A DNA stretch of 64,000 bases from Dryomyza anilis (lineage: Eukaryota; Arthropoda; Insecta; Diptera; Dryomyzidae). Position numbers and translations under genes: made by a program. This document shows, one piece after another, positions 33,714 to 44,639 of the stretch. The stretch is from assembly GCA_951804985.1 (NCBI GenBank), contig OX638130.1, positions 35,024,202 to 35,088,201 on the forward strand, given 5' to 3'. The notes beneath the pieces are model-generated. The model was not told the DNA's origin. It searched no databases and saw only the letters and a list, made by a program, of their open reading frames with translations. Every line of letters starts with the position of its first letter. Position 1 is the first letter of the stretch.

Positions 33714-34346
33714 CAGTCGCAAGGCACCACACTACATGTATGTATCTAGTACAGTTATCTAGTTGGAAACAACAACGAGTTTTCTTTGTGGTACAAAAAA
33801 GTTCCCGCCAAAAATTCTATCAAAAGTTTGGATGCTGCTTTTTGTTGTTGTTGTACTTTCAAACGAATCATCGGATTTGTGAAAAAAAACACACACCAAA
33901 AGCAATATCAGATTAATGAGGTACACTGTGAAAATGCTCGTATATTATGTTGTGTCAATGCTGCCATGAGGGACGGACGTGTCGTTTTCATGTCTTTTAA
34001 ATGTGTTCCGTACGTCGCTGTTAAGTCTAATTGTCGCGTAAAATTGTGTTTAGTGTGCCCGCCCAACATAAAATAACAATAAAATAAAAACAAAACAAAA
34101 CTGAAATAAAACACAAATTAAATTAAACTTACATAAAAACAAAATAACATTTCAATAAACACCAATAAATAGAACAATAGAACAATAAATAAATAGAACA
34201 ATCAAATAACAAACAACAACAACACAATAGAACCGGTTTCGCCCTGCCTGCTGAGTTGCAATTGCCAACGCAAAGGGCGTTTCTATGCTCTTTGCTGCAC
34301 TTGCACAGGTTTGTTTCGTATCCCTTCACTCCCTCATCCTAATCCA
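33714..34346 (+). repeat. 648-bp tandem repeat, copy 2, adjoining LINE A
   Basis: It directly follows copy 1 and ends at 34,346 with cctcatcctaatcca. The LINE A leader begins immediately after. Copy 2 lacks the T-run insert and has 'gcacttgcacagg' instead. Position directly upstream of the LINE suggests a duplicated leader or promoter unit, which is inference. Confidence 0.92.
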
Positions 34347-34506
34347 CGCTACTAGCGCTCACAGTTGAGGCTGCACTGAGTGCGTGATCTATGCTGTGGT
34401 GAAGGCCTAAAACTCACCACAGCTTGACTTACGCTCTTATTTGTTTGTATCAACTGCTGCGCGTTGGTAGTATGTATGTCTGTTTTGAAGTTGCCCAGTA
34501 GGAAAA

Positions 34507-35640
34507 ATGTCGAATTTCTTCTCCATATATGCGTATGTGTCCATTAATAGGCCACAAATAATGGCACTGGGTGAGACCCAGGTTAGTGAGGATGCAGATC
34601 CACTGGATTTTCAAATACCTGGGTATCACTTAGTGCCATTATTTTCTGCCCATAGGGGTCTCGCTCTATTTATTCGGAGTGTCGTTGTGTATCAACTGCG
34701 GCAACAACATAGTGTGTCGGATAGCGAATTTAATACAATTTGGGTTAAATTCAAAATCCAAACACACATCATGCACTTGTGCTTTCTTTATTGGAGTCCG
34801 AATCTAGATAGGGTTTCCACCTGTAATAAGCTGGATGGCTTATCTGATTCGATCTCAAATATATTGGAGAAATTTCCAGGCAATGAAATTGTTCTTGCCG
34901 GCGATTTTAATGTACATAACGCCACAAACACAGGAGGGTTGTTATGCTGTGCTGTTTGCAGAGTGCAATCAACTCACTCAATTGGTGAAGGAACCGACGT
35001 ACCTCCCACGCGTCGGTGGGCAAAGCCAAAAAGTCCTAGACCTTTTCTGACTTCACATCATGAAAAATATGATGTAAAAGTCCTTGCACCTCTTGGTAAC
35101 TCCGACCAATGTACTGTTTCCGCCAAGTTTTCGTATTCTAGTTTACGCGCCTCTTCGATTAAAGCCCCGAAGAGGACTGTATGGCTTTACGAAAAAGCAA
35201 ATTGGGTTGCGTTAAATGATTTTTTTCGCAACTTTAATTGGAAATTGTGTTTTGCAGACAGAGACATAAATGCCGCGGCTTTAATGGTACAAAATATTAT
35301 TTTATTAGGTATGCGGTCCTTCATACCTTCTAAAAAAATTAGCATTAAACCGAAGGACCACTCATGGTTTAATGAGACTTGTAGGATTGCAGTCAGGTCG
35401 AAAGAGGAAACCTTTCAGAATTGGCGGTCTAACAAGAATGTTGACACAGAAAGACTTCGCATACAGGCTAGGAATCGCTGTAATGACGTGATCTCGCGCG
35501 AAAAGTTTCTTCACGAACAAAACGCGCGCAAAAAGGTCCTACTCTACCACAGAGGCAGTAAAAATGTCTGGTCTTTTGTAAAAAGGGTGAAGAATCAGAC
35601 GACATCGTCTACTCCAACTCTTGTTATGAATGGCCAGTGA
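34507..35640 (+). pseudogene. LINE A endonuclease and linker
   Basis: 377 open codons. AP-endonuclease motifs: ALGETQV (catalytic Glu) at residue 20, then LFIRSVVVYQ, VLAGDFNVHN (Asp/Asn) near residue 133, and a final LGNSDQCTV where the usual motif is SDH, so the last catalytic His is Gln. A frame error after GGLLC (residue 147) is compensated later by chance. WFNETCRIAVRSKEETFQNW to VMNGQ is the linker to RT. The first ATG is probably not the original start, because the N-terminal ~15 residues do not resemble the domain. Confidence 0.75.
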
Positions 35641-35746
35641 AGACTGAACCGGTTGATAAAGCTAATCTCTTGGCAGAATTGCCAATAATTCAACGCTCCT
35701 AGATACAAATCAACCACTGCCCGATGTCGATTTTGTTTCTTCTGCA

Positions 35747-36481
35747 ATGCCGGAGATTCCTTTTCGAACTCGAGCAGTTAAAAAGGTTTTAGCAAACCTC
35801 AACGTTAACAAAGCCTCTGGGCCAGAGGTCATTTCTGCCCATGTGTTGAAGGAGTGCGCGTCAACTCTGGCTTGTCCGTTGCGTAACCTTTTTAACATCT
35901 CCTACAATACAGGAGTTTTTCCATCTTGTTGGAAGGTTGCCAATGTCCAGCCAGTTCCGAAAAAGGGCGAGGCTACGAACCCTGCCAATACCGACCCATT
36001 GAAATACGCTCTGCGCTCTCCAAGGTAATAAAAAGCGTAATTAACTTCCACTTTGTGATCTATCTAGAGCGAAACGAATTACTTAGTGACCGACAATATG
36101 GTTTTCATAGGACCAGATCCACAGGAGACTTGATGGCGGTCCTTTCCGAAAAGTGGAATAATTGTGTTCACCTTTTCGGGGAAAGTAATATTGTTGCTCT
36201 GGATATTTCCAAGGCTTTTGATCGAGTGTGGCATAAAGCCCTCGTCTCAAAATTAATTGCATATGGTGTCGGAGAATCTTTTACTCGATGGACATCGAGT
36301 TTTCTCCAGGGTCGTTCAATACGAGTTGCGATGGACTCGTATTGAACAACATTCCATCAATTCTGGAGTTCCGCAGGGTTCCGTCCTATCCCCGTCCCTA
36401 TTTCTGGTATTTATCAATGACATTCTGTCATTGACCCAGACGCAGAACTCTTCACGTTCTGGGCATATCAATTCAGTGTGA
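35747..36481 (+). pseudogene. LINE A reverse transcriptase without catalytic box
   Basis: KASGPEVISAHVLKECA, NVQPVPKKGEATNPA, LSKVIKSVINFH, ERNELLSDRQYGFHRTRSTGDL, and VALDISKAFDRVWHKALVSKL (first catalytic Asp) run over two frames, then SGVPQGSVLSPSLFLVFINDIL. The following YADD box is missing: the sequence goes from FINDILSLTQTQ to an out-of-frame tail with a stop at 36,479. The copy at 43.15 kb has the same deletion and stop. Confidence 0.85.
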
Positions 36482-37510
36482 GCTCCGATGGAATGATCAC
36501 ATATTTGATGTGTACAACTCGCAGGGGCTTCTAAATCTTCTTTGAAGTACCTGGACCGAATTCAACAACGTGCAATATATTTAATAGGGGCTCTCTTGAG
36601 CGCCGAAAGACCGTTGGGTGTGTAAGCCTGTTTTATAGGTATTACAATGGTAAGTGTTCGAGGGAGATACATGGCCTGATTCCAACAGGTCTAGTGTTCT
36701 CTCGTTCTACTCGGGTATCGAACCAAGCCCACCCCTTCGTAGTCCACTCGGCTCTCAACAGAACCACGCATTATAGAGAGAATTCGTTCTTCAATCGCAC
36801 GATTCGTTTGTGGAACAATCTCCCAGCGTCTGTTTTTCCCGACATTTTTGATATTGGCAAATTCAAAACAAATATTTACCGACACTACCTCATCTTTCCT
36901 CCCTTCCTCTCACTCTAATCCTTTCCTACGATCAACACTGTCCTTTGCATAAATAGGGGGCATCCCCTGAGTGTTGGTTAATCTGTAAAAAAAAATAAGA
37001 AAAACTTTATGATTTAACAATTAACAAAAAAAAAATATGTATAAAAGTAAAACAAAAATAATAATGTGCATAGCGAAGAAAAGAGAAACAACATTGTTTT
37101 GTCTATTTTATCTTTTTGAAGCATTTTGAAAGCTATTTACCGCTTCAAAAGTGCTTCACAGACCTTATTTTTAAGATGCTTATATTTTTTAGCGTTGAAA
37201 ACCAAAAAAAAACTAAATAAAAACACATCTATATTAATGTTCACGTTCATAAATATTGTGCACACTTTCCATTGTTACTTGTTGTTCAATATTTAGTAAT
37301 ATCATGAATTCTTTTGAATATCATTATTACCTAAAAAACATAATAAATACATTAAAATGATAAAAAATTGCAAAAGTCTTGCTTTTCTTGCATTTCTTGC
37401 AGTGTTAGTCTTGCACTTGTTCTTGCATTTCCTATCTTTCTTTTGTTCTTGTTGTTCTTGCAAAAAATGCAAGAACCAGAACAAGATGCAAGAACAAGAA
37501 ATTTTTGATC

Positions 37511-37862
37511 ATCACTAACCGGACCCTATCATATGCATCCCCGTTGCGTTCGGCATACACTTTTGTAGCCTCTTTTATGTCTTTGAAAATTGACTCGTTC
37601 CGCCAGTCAAACATAAGCTGTGCACTATTCTGTTTTCACAACCGTTTTTATTTTGCTTGAAGGAACTTGAGCCACTGCTCCTTACTGCTGTTGCTTCAGG
37701 CGGATGAAGCAGCGGCGGATGTTGAGGTGGACGAAGTTTTGCTATGTAACGACTGTTTCATGCTAAAATAATATTTATTATATTAATGAAACATTAAAAT
37801 TAAATAAATTACTTACAATTTCAATATGTAATTTATCCATCATATCGCAGCACAAATATTCT
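37511..37862 (-). pseudogene. Cul5: Cullin-5 pseudogene, upstream exons
   Basis: Two exon pieces on the minus strand. Exon 1 (about 37,862-37,817) reads CCDMMDKLHIEI and ends at GT (gtaagt). The intron is 54 bp (37,816-37,763) and ends ...tttag. Exon 2 (37,762-37,511) reads MKQSLHSKTSSTSTSAAASSA, stop, NSSKEQWLKFLQAK, stop, then LMFDWRNESIFKDIKE...VYAERNGDAYDR. The last part parallels the cullin repeat segment LMLD.WN.SIF..IK...HAERNGEAFD of Cullin-5. The gene then continues at 32,319 after the insertion. The N-terminal exons are missing; sequence beyond 37,862 is repeat R1. Confidence 0.8.
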
Positions 37863-37934
37863 TTTTTTTTTTAAAGAAAAGTTCTGACACAAAAGTCAGC
37901 GGCAAAGGCTGTTCCGTTTTAAACTAAACGAACA

Positions 37935-38065
37935 AAACAAGGCAGCCATTATTAAAAAATTGCTCTCTCAGAATAGATTTTAAAAAAGGAAAGTTGATTT
38001 GACATGACATTGTTGCATTTCGTTGTTCAGAATACTTCCGAGCCTAGCTGAGAATACACTGGGTA
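37935..38065. repeat. Dispersed repeat R1, copy 2
   Basis: Matches 18,730-18,868 and shares the sharp right end 'gctgagaatacactgggta'. It truncates the Cullin-5 remnant on the left and is followed directly by Copia sequence. Confidence 0.6.
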
Positions 38066-41000
38066 ACGAGCATATTGATGAAGATTTGTCCGGTTTAGAC
38101 CTTATATAGCAGCCATCTACTCCTGAGCACGATCAGTTGTCATCCTCACTTCAAGTGCGACATTCATCGACGATTCCAAAGGCTAAAGATTTTAGCGAAT
38201 ATTACACATATAAACTAAACCGGTTCTAGATCCACAAACGGTAAGCGAAGCTCTAGTTGACGGTTTAATTGAGAATAACACATAGACGTTAGTTGATCCT
38301 CCAAAAAAGAAGCAAATTTTAAATACCAAGTGGATTTTCAAAATTAAGTTTAACGAGAACACGAAACTACGTAAATTTAAGGCGCGTCTTGTTGTAAAAG
38401 GATGTGTGCAATCAAAAGGTATAGACTATGATGAAACTTACGCTCCAGTCGTTTGTGTAAATGCTGTACGTTTTTATACCCTACACCTATGAGGTACAGG
38501 GTATATTAACTCTGTGCATATATTGTAACGCCCCTTAGGAGGCGTGTCCGGTATGGAAAAGTATATATATTCTTGATCAGCATCACCACCCGAGTCCGTT
38601 TAGCCATGTCCGTCCGTCTGTCAGTCTGTCTGTCTGTCTATCTGTCCGTCTGTCTTGCTGTCCGTATACACGATAACTTGAGAAATACTGCTTAGAATGC
38701 GATGAAATTTCGTTTCCATACTTTTAGCCAAAAGTTAGTTTTGTCAATTTAAATGAGCCAAATTGATCAACGGACACTCCCACCTCCCATACAATACACT
38801 TTTATATAACTCTTTACGAACCAATAACTCGAAAAGTATTCAAGATATACTTATAAAATTTAAAACGTATTGTAAGAATTCACATAAAAATATATGATCC
38901 AAAAATGGGCGTGATACGCCCACATTTGATTTTTTTATTACTCCTCGCTTTTTCATAGTGGACATTTTATTCGCAAATTATTGAAAACAAAATTATGAAA
39001 TATTAGCCTTAAATCTCTTCATATCAAGTGGGCGTGATCCCACCACATTTATTTTTCTACATGTTTTATCATTTTTTGATTTTTTTATTTTTTTACTTTT
39101 ACATCAATTTTTTAAATTAATGGAATATACGTCGTCAGAAATTTGATATGTAAATAGTATTCTGAGTGTAAGATTCTTCAGCATAATTAAGAACTTTAAA
39201 GGTAGGTATACAATTAAATTCCCCACACTAAAATTCACACCAAAGTGTGGGGTATTCCATAGTCAGGCCCGTCCCATGTGACCGAACTTACCCATGTGAC
39301 GTAACTTTCCCAACTCGTTTACTATCGCTTGCAGTTAAATACGACTTAGAAGTTCACCACATGGACGTAAAAATGCATTTTTACACGGAGATCTTTCGGA
39401 AGATATATATTTTCTTCAGCCTGAGGGTTTTAAAACGGGTGAAAGCGAGTCAAAAGTTGCAAACTAAATAAAGCAATGTATGGTTTAAAGCAAGGCTTGG
39501 AACCAAAAAATATATTGTATACTAAAATCAATGAATATCGATCAATCAAAGACGGAATAATCTATATATTACAACTTCAACGTGGGACGAATGGATATCA
39601 TAGCCTTTTATGTGGATGATCCCCTTATTTTATCAAATGGCAAAATTTTAATGATGGACACAAATATAAACTTTTTTCAACTTTGAATATGAAAGATCTT
39701 GGAGATGATAAAAACTGTTTATGTATGAAAATAACTAGAGACCGCCAACTTGGAAAGTTATGGATAAGTCAGACTGAATATATTGAAAACATTATAAACC
39801 GCTTTAAAATGACGGATTCGAAGCCTGCAGAAACGCCACTTGATATTAATCAAAAATTAATCGACGAATATTTACCAACTACTGAAGATGATCGTATAAA
39901 ATTCAAAAATGTTCCGTACAGAGAGGCTGTTGTCAGCTTATTATACGCAGCACAAATTTCGCGTCCGGATATCACATGCAGTTGGTGTACTTAGGAGATT
40001 CAACGCCAACCCTGGACAAGCTCATTGGACTGCAGTTAAAAGAGTTCTTCGATATCTCAATGGCACACTTACTTACAGACTTGAATACAATAAAGAGCAA
40101 AAATCAGAAATAACTGTTTTTAGCGTGCAGATTGAGCTGGAAATATTGGAAGTCGGCATTCTGTGACTGGATTTGTTATTTTTTTAGTATATTGGTTACT
40201 TCAATAAAATTATTGAAGAATTATTTGGCCAATCTTTCGACTAAAACGCCATGACAAATTTTTATAGGATTACAAAATAGTTTTTTTTCACGCTTCATGC
40301 GCCTTATCAACAAAGCCGTTCGCGACACAAAACGGTGAATATACTTGACTTAGAAACGGGATTACTCCCGTTAACTATAATTGACAACGCCGAACAGGAC
40401 CAGTCGAGAATACAACCGACCAGTTCAAGTTCAAGAATGCGAGTGGGATTTGTTATTTGTTGCATGGTGGGCCAATATCTTGGGCTAGTAAGCAACAAAA
40501 AACTGTTGCTCTCTCTACAAAGGAAGCCGACTATATGGCAATGGCATCTACCTGTCAAGAAATCCGGTGGCTTCGTAGTTTAGTGGCTAAAATACATCCC
40601 TCAATCATATCTACACAGACTACAGTGTTTTGCGACAACAAGGGAGCTGTTGAGCTGGATATCGCCAAAGGACAAAACATATTGATAATCGTCATCATTT
40701 CCTTCCTCAACACATAGAGGATGGTAACATCGTTGTAAAGTATATTCCTACAGAAGAAATGCTGGTTGACTCTTTTACTAAATGTTTAAGTAATGTTAAA
40801 CTAAAATTTTGCAATCAAAATCTTAATTTAATTGCGTAGAATTTTAATTATCAAGTTTTTTCTTATTATGTATAATTTTGTGTATTAAGAGAGTGTGTTG
40901 AAATGTTAAATCAAAATGGATACTCTGGCAATGCTCACCATGGTGTATTAGGTGGCAGCCTTGTACTTATGTTCTTTTTTACTTTTTATAATATCGAATA

Positions 41001-41066
41001 CTTTCGTTTTTGTATTCCACAATTTATTTCATTTACATAAATAAAAACTAAAAACCTGAGACAACC
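38066..41066 (+). pseudogene. Copia RT/RNase H fragment, unit 1, with DINE-1 inserted
   Basis: 38,066-38,475 encodes the linker and RT start (KQILNTKWIFKIKFNENTK, GIDYDETYAPVV). DINE-1 interrupts at 38,476. RT resumes at 39,318 ([15 protein letters not shown]), with the catalytic FYVDD at 39,606-39,620 out of frame. KDLGDDKNCLCMKITRD, a frame break after SRPDIT, GQAHWTAVKRVLRYLNGTL, and RNase H (ISWASKQQKTVALSTKEADYMA, CDNKGA) follow. The end is TKCLSNVKLKF. A probable 3' LTR begins tgttgaaatg at 40,896; its end is not defined. Gag, protease and integrase are absent from this unit. Confidence 0.85.
38476..39317 (+). mobile_element. DINE-1 copy in Copia RT, unit 1
   Basis: 842 bp, 'ataccctacacctatgagg' to 'cccaactcg'. 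It contains atatattcttgatcagcatc and an extended tccgtctgtc run as in Drosophila DINE-1. The 3' hairpin is perfect here: ccccacact at 39,221-39,229 pairs with agtgtgggg at 39,244-39,252. It is inserted into a T-run in the RT codons between Asn-Ala-Val-Arg and Leu-Ala-Val-Lys-Tyr. Present at the same site in units 2 and 3. Confidence 0.88.
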
Positions 41067-41942
41067 TGATGTCTCAAAAACGATTTAAAAAATTTGTAAA
41101 TAACTTGATATTTAGGGTTGTGATATTTCAAGTAATCTTTGTTTTCTTAGTGCAGTATATAGTTTTTAAAACTAATATGAAAAAAAACACAAATCAAAAA
41201 TCAGTGTTTCGATTTTCAAACAGAATTCGGCATTTTTTTTTACAAAAGCTTTCGCGAATTCCTTGCCTACGTTATGTGCTGTAATGAGAGCAACTAAAAC
41301 TGTACCAATTACCAAAAAAACATATTTTTTTTATTTTATTTTCCGGATTTCACGCGCTTTATTTTCTCAAAAAAAAAAATACGAAAATTAAAAAAAAGGC
41401 GTTTGGACCCCTGGTGACCTTGAAAAATCAAAAACCAGTACACCAACAGGATCATGTGGGTACGCAAATGAAAGGTAATTGTCTCACGATCACAAATATG
41501 TAAAAATTAAGATCGGTTCACTATAGCGACCATTTTATATTCGTTATATATACTAATTTGTAGGTTGAGTTTATGTTTTGTAATACAGGAAGTACAAATA
41601 TAACAATATCATACTTTTAAAGAGTGCATATTTTTTCTTTTTTTTTTCTTTCAATTTTTTTTTTAATTATTTTTTTTTTTAATAAAATATTTAATATTTT
41701 GACTCAAATGAAAAGAAATATAAGCACAAAAATAACTTGCATTTGTATGAAAAAAATTTAAACTTTTTCCAAAAATAACTTGCATTGCTCAAACTTTCAT
41801 TTATCAAAAAACATTCAAATTTTTTTCCAAGAAATCGCGCGATATAAGTTCAAATTGGAGTTGTCTTATTTTCCACATTTCATAACAGTATTATTGAATC
41901 AAAAATCGATCAAAAACCACCAAAAACATGAATAGAAATAAA

Positions 41943-42258
41943 AACCAGTTGGGAAGGTTAGATCACATGGGAAATTTTAAAGTAGGTTTTAGTATGATAG
42001 TTAGGATTATCAAAATTGTAGTCGATCTAAGCCGACTATAAATACCCTACACATATGTGTGGTTACCATTAAAAGTGGTATATAGGTCACCAGGGTATAC
42101 GAATCCTGAAAATAACAACAAACTTTCAATCGCTGAAGAATTTTCATTCATTTGATACCCATATTTACAAATGGGTAGGTGTATCGAATTTCCCTATTTT
42201 TTTTTGGAACCACAAGTCGTTTCGCCGGAAACCATTATTTTCATGTATTTAAGCATGA
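41943..42258 (-). repeat. DINE-2 3' fragment, unit 1
   Basis: Reverse complement of about 1,530-1,826: cagttgggaaggttagatca, the acacatatgtgt palindrome, and aagtcgtttcgccggaaacc. It is fused at 42,258 to the RTE fragment. The same joint is in units 2-4. Confidence 0.85.
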
Positions 42259-42958
42259 GTAATATATATTTGACTTCGTCTTGTCCTCGTTCATCGCTAG
42301 ACCCATTCGACGCGACTCTTTCTCCAATCTGGAGAATGCTGCGCTGACTGCTCGTGTGCTCCTGCCAATGATATCAATATCGTCGGCATATGCGAGCAGC
42401 ATGACACTTTTGTTGAGGATAGTGCCGCTATGACGGAGTTCGGCAGCTCGAACTATTTTCTGCATCAATAAGTTAAAAAAGTCGCACGATAGGGAGTCAC
42501 CCTGTCTGAAACCTCGTTCGGTATGAAATGGCTCGGAGAGGTCTTTTCCTATTCCCACTCAGCAACGTGTGTTGCTCAGGGTTATCCTGCAAAGCCTTAT
42601 AAGTTTCGCAGGTATACCAAACTCAGACATTGCGGCGTATAATCGTTCCCTTATCGGAGTGTCGAAGGCGGCTTTATAGTCGACTAAAAGGTGGTAGGTG
42701 TCGATCTGTTTTTCTAGGGTCTTCTCCTGGATTAGGCGCAATGTGAAAATCTGGTCTATGGCGGACTTTCCAGGTCTGAAGCCTCACTGATAAGGTCCAA
42801 TCAGTCTGTTGACGATGCTTCAGTCTTTCACATAATACGCTCGATAGAACCTTGTATGCGATATTGAGTAGGCTGATCCCACGGTAGTTGGCGCAGATAG
42901 TGGGATCCCCTTTCTTAAGGATTAAGCAGAGTACACTGAGGTTCCAGTCTCTTGGCAT
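42259..42958 (-). pseudogene. RTE-type LINE RT fragment, unit 1
   Basis: Frames 42,958-42,674, 42,741-42,559 and 42,558-42,241 on the minus strand give VLCLILKKGDPTICANYRGISLL, LLVDYKAAFDTPIRERLY, LIRLCRITLSNTRC, ERGFRQGDSLSCDFFN and MLLAYADDIDIIGRS. It is only the RT fingers and palm, without endonuclease or C-terminus, and has two frame breaks. It is a different subfamily from the 7.7-9.9 kb copy. Confidence 0.85.
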
Positions 42959-43130
42959 GCTCTTTAAAAGTTTAATATTGTTATATGTGTACTTCCCGTA
43001 TTACAAAACATAAACTCAACCTATAAATTTGTAAATATAACGAACATAAAATGGTCTAGAGGGTGCTCACATTTTAAGTGGGTGCACCAATTTTTGATTT
43101 TTCAAGGTCACCACGGGTCCGAGAGGCGCT

Positions 43131-44600
43131 AAAGCGTAATTAACTTCCATTTTGTGAACTATCTAGAGCGAAACGAATTACTTAGTGACCGACAATATGG
43201 TTTCCGTAGGACCAGATCCACAGGCGACTTGATGGTGGTCCTCTCCGAAAAGTGGAATAATTGTGTTCACCTTTTCGGGGAAAGTAATATTTTTGCTCTG
43301 GATATTTCCAAGGCTTTTGATCGAGTGTGGCATAAAGCCCTCGTCTCAAAATTAATTGCATATGGTGTCGGAGAATCTTTTACTCGATGGACATCGAGGG
43401 TCTTTCAATACGAGTTGCGATGGATGGTGTGTTCTCAGAACAACATTCCATCAATTCTGGAGTTCCGCAGGGTTCCGTTCTATCCCCGTCCCTATTTCTG
43501 GTATTTATCAATGACATTCTGTCATTGACCCAGACGCAGAACTCTTCACGTTCTGGGCATATCAATTCAGTGTGAGCTCCGATGGAATGATCACATATTT
43601 GATGTGTCAAAAGAAGCGGCCAAGTGGCTCGGTTTTATAAAACGGTGTAAAACATACTTCACTCCTACTGACTTACGTACTGTCTACACTACCTATATTC
43701 GGCCTAAGATGGAATACAACTCGCACCTATGGGCAGGGGCTTCTAAATCTTCTTTGAAGTACCTGGACCGAATTCAACAACGTGCAATATATTTAATAGG
43801 GGATGAAAATATTTCATCCTCTATTAGCTCTCTTGAGCGCCGAAAGACCGTTGGGTGTGTAAGCCTGTTTTATAAGTATTACAATGGTAAGTGTTCGAGG
43901 GAGATACATGGCCTGATTCCACCAGGTCGTGTGTTCTCTCGTTCTACTCGGGCATCGAACCAAGCCCACCCCTTCGTAGTCCACTCGGCTCTCAACAGAA
44001 CCACGCATTATAGAGAGAATTCGTTCTTCAATCGCACGATTCGTTTGTGGAACAATCTCCCAGCGTCTGTTTTTCCCGACATTTTTGATATTGGCAAATT
44101 CAAAATAAATATTTACCGACACTACTTCATCTTTCCTCCCTTCCTCTCACTCTAATCCTTTCCTACGATCAACACTGTCCTTTGCATAAATAGGGGGCAT
44201 CCCATGAGTGTTGGTTAATCTGTAAAAAAAAAAATAAGAAAAACTTTATGATTTAACAATTAACAAAAACACTATGTATAAAAGTAAAACAAAAATAATA
44301 ATGTGCGTAGCGAAGAAAAGGGAAACAACATTGTGTTGTCTATTTTATCTTTTTGAAGCATTTTGAAAGCTATTTACCGCTTCAAAAGTGCTTCACAGAC
44401 CTTATTTTTAAGATTCTTATATTTTTTAGCCTTGAAAACCAAAAAAAACTAAATAAAAATACATCTATATTAATGTACTCGTTCATAAATATTTTGCACA
44501 CTTTCCATTGTTACTTGTTGTTCAATATTTAGTAATATCATGAATTCTTTTGAATTTCATTAAATTTCATAAATACATTAAAATGATAAAAAATTGCAAA
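43131..44600 (+). pseudogene. LINE A fragment, unit 2: RT palm to 3' end
   Basis: It starts inside RT (LERNELLSDRQYGFRRTRSTGDL). FALDISKAFDRVWHK holds the first catalytic Asp. After SGVPQGSVLSPSLFLVFINDIL the YADD region is deleted, as at 36.4 kb. The 183-codon frame 43,604-44,155 gives the complete C-terminal domain: WLGFIKRCKTYFTPTDLRTVYTTYIRPKMEYNSH, RTIRLWNNLPASVFPDIFD, IYRHYFIFPPF. The 3' untranslated tail follows. Confidence 0.85.
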
Positions 44601-44639
44601 AGTCAATTGCCAAAAAGTCAATTGTCTCATGGCATGATT

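Larger units (their letters stand above)
34347..37300 (+). mobile_element. LINE A (CR1/Kiri-like), longest copy, defective
   Basis: A leader (34,347-34,506) leads to the endonuclease frame 34,507-35,640, then RT pieces 35,747-36,481, C-terminal frame 36,520-36,918, and a 3' untranslated region ending around 'aaaattgcaaaagtc' near 37,378. No RNase H is present, as in CR1/L2-type LINEs. The C-terminal RLWNNLPASVFPD motif is typical. Other copies lie at 15.4, 18.9, 43.1, 48.9 and 54.6 kb. RT is deleted through the catalytic box, so the element cannot move itself. Confidence 0.8.
32320..37510. mobile_element. hAT-like composite insertion in the Cullin-5 pseudogene, 5.2 kb
   Basis: The flanks are near-identical 8-mers (32,312-32,319 atcaccag; 37,511-37,518 atcactaa). 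Both encode the Leu-Val-Ile/Met of the Cullin-5 sequence, so one looks like a duplicated target of 8 bp, as hAT elements make. The ends are inverted (atgatcattt... and ...aaatttttgatc). Both subterminal regions carry many 'cttgttcttgc' motifs (32,329-32,480 and 37,370-37,500). The interior holds the 648-bp tandem repeat and LINE A. No transposase is visible, so it is non-autonomous or gutted. Confidence 0.55.
41340..43130. mobile_element. Long-inverted-repeat element, unit 1, both arms
   Basis: The left arm (41,340-41,640: ggacccctggtgaccttgaa, aggttgagtttatgttttg, tacttttaaagag) is the inverted form of the right arm (42,959-43,130: ctctttaaaag, cataaactcaacct, caaggtcaccacggg). Between them lie AT-rich sequence, a DINE-2 fragment and an RTE fragment. 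No transposase is seen. The arm recurs at 47.8, 53.4, 57.9 and 63.2-63.9 kb. Confidence 0.75.

Noticed and set aside
33138..34076. Two identical 96-codon frames as a possible duplicated gene
   Set aside because: The identity comes from the 648-bp tandem duplication; no motif, low-complexity Cys run, overlapping frames on the other strand are equally open.
40307..40558. Minus-strand frames opposite Copia RNase H (also in units 2-4)
   Set aside because: Antisense shadows of the RNase H frame, repeated only because the unit is repeated.
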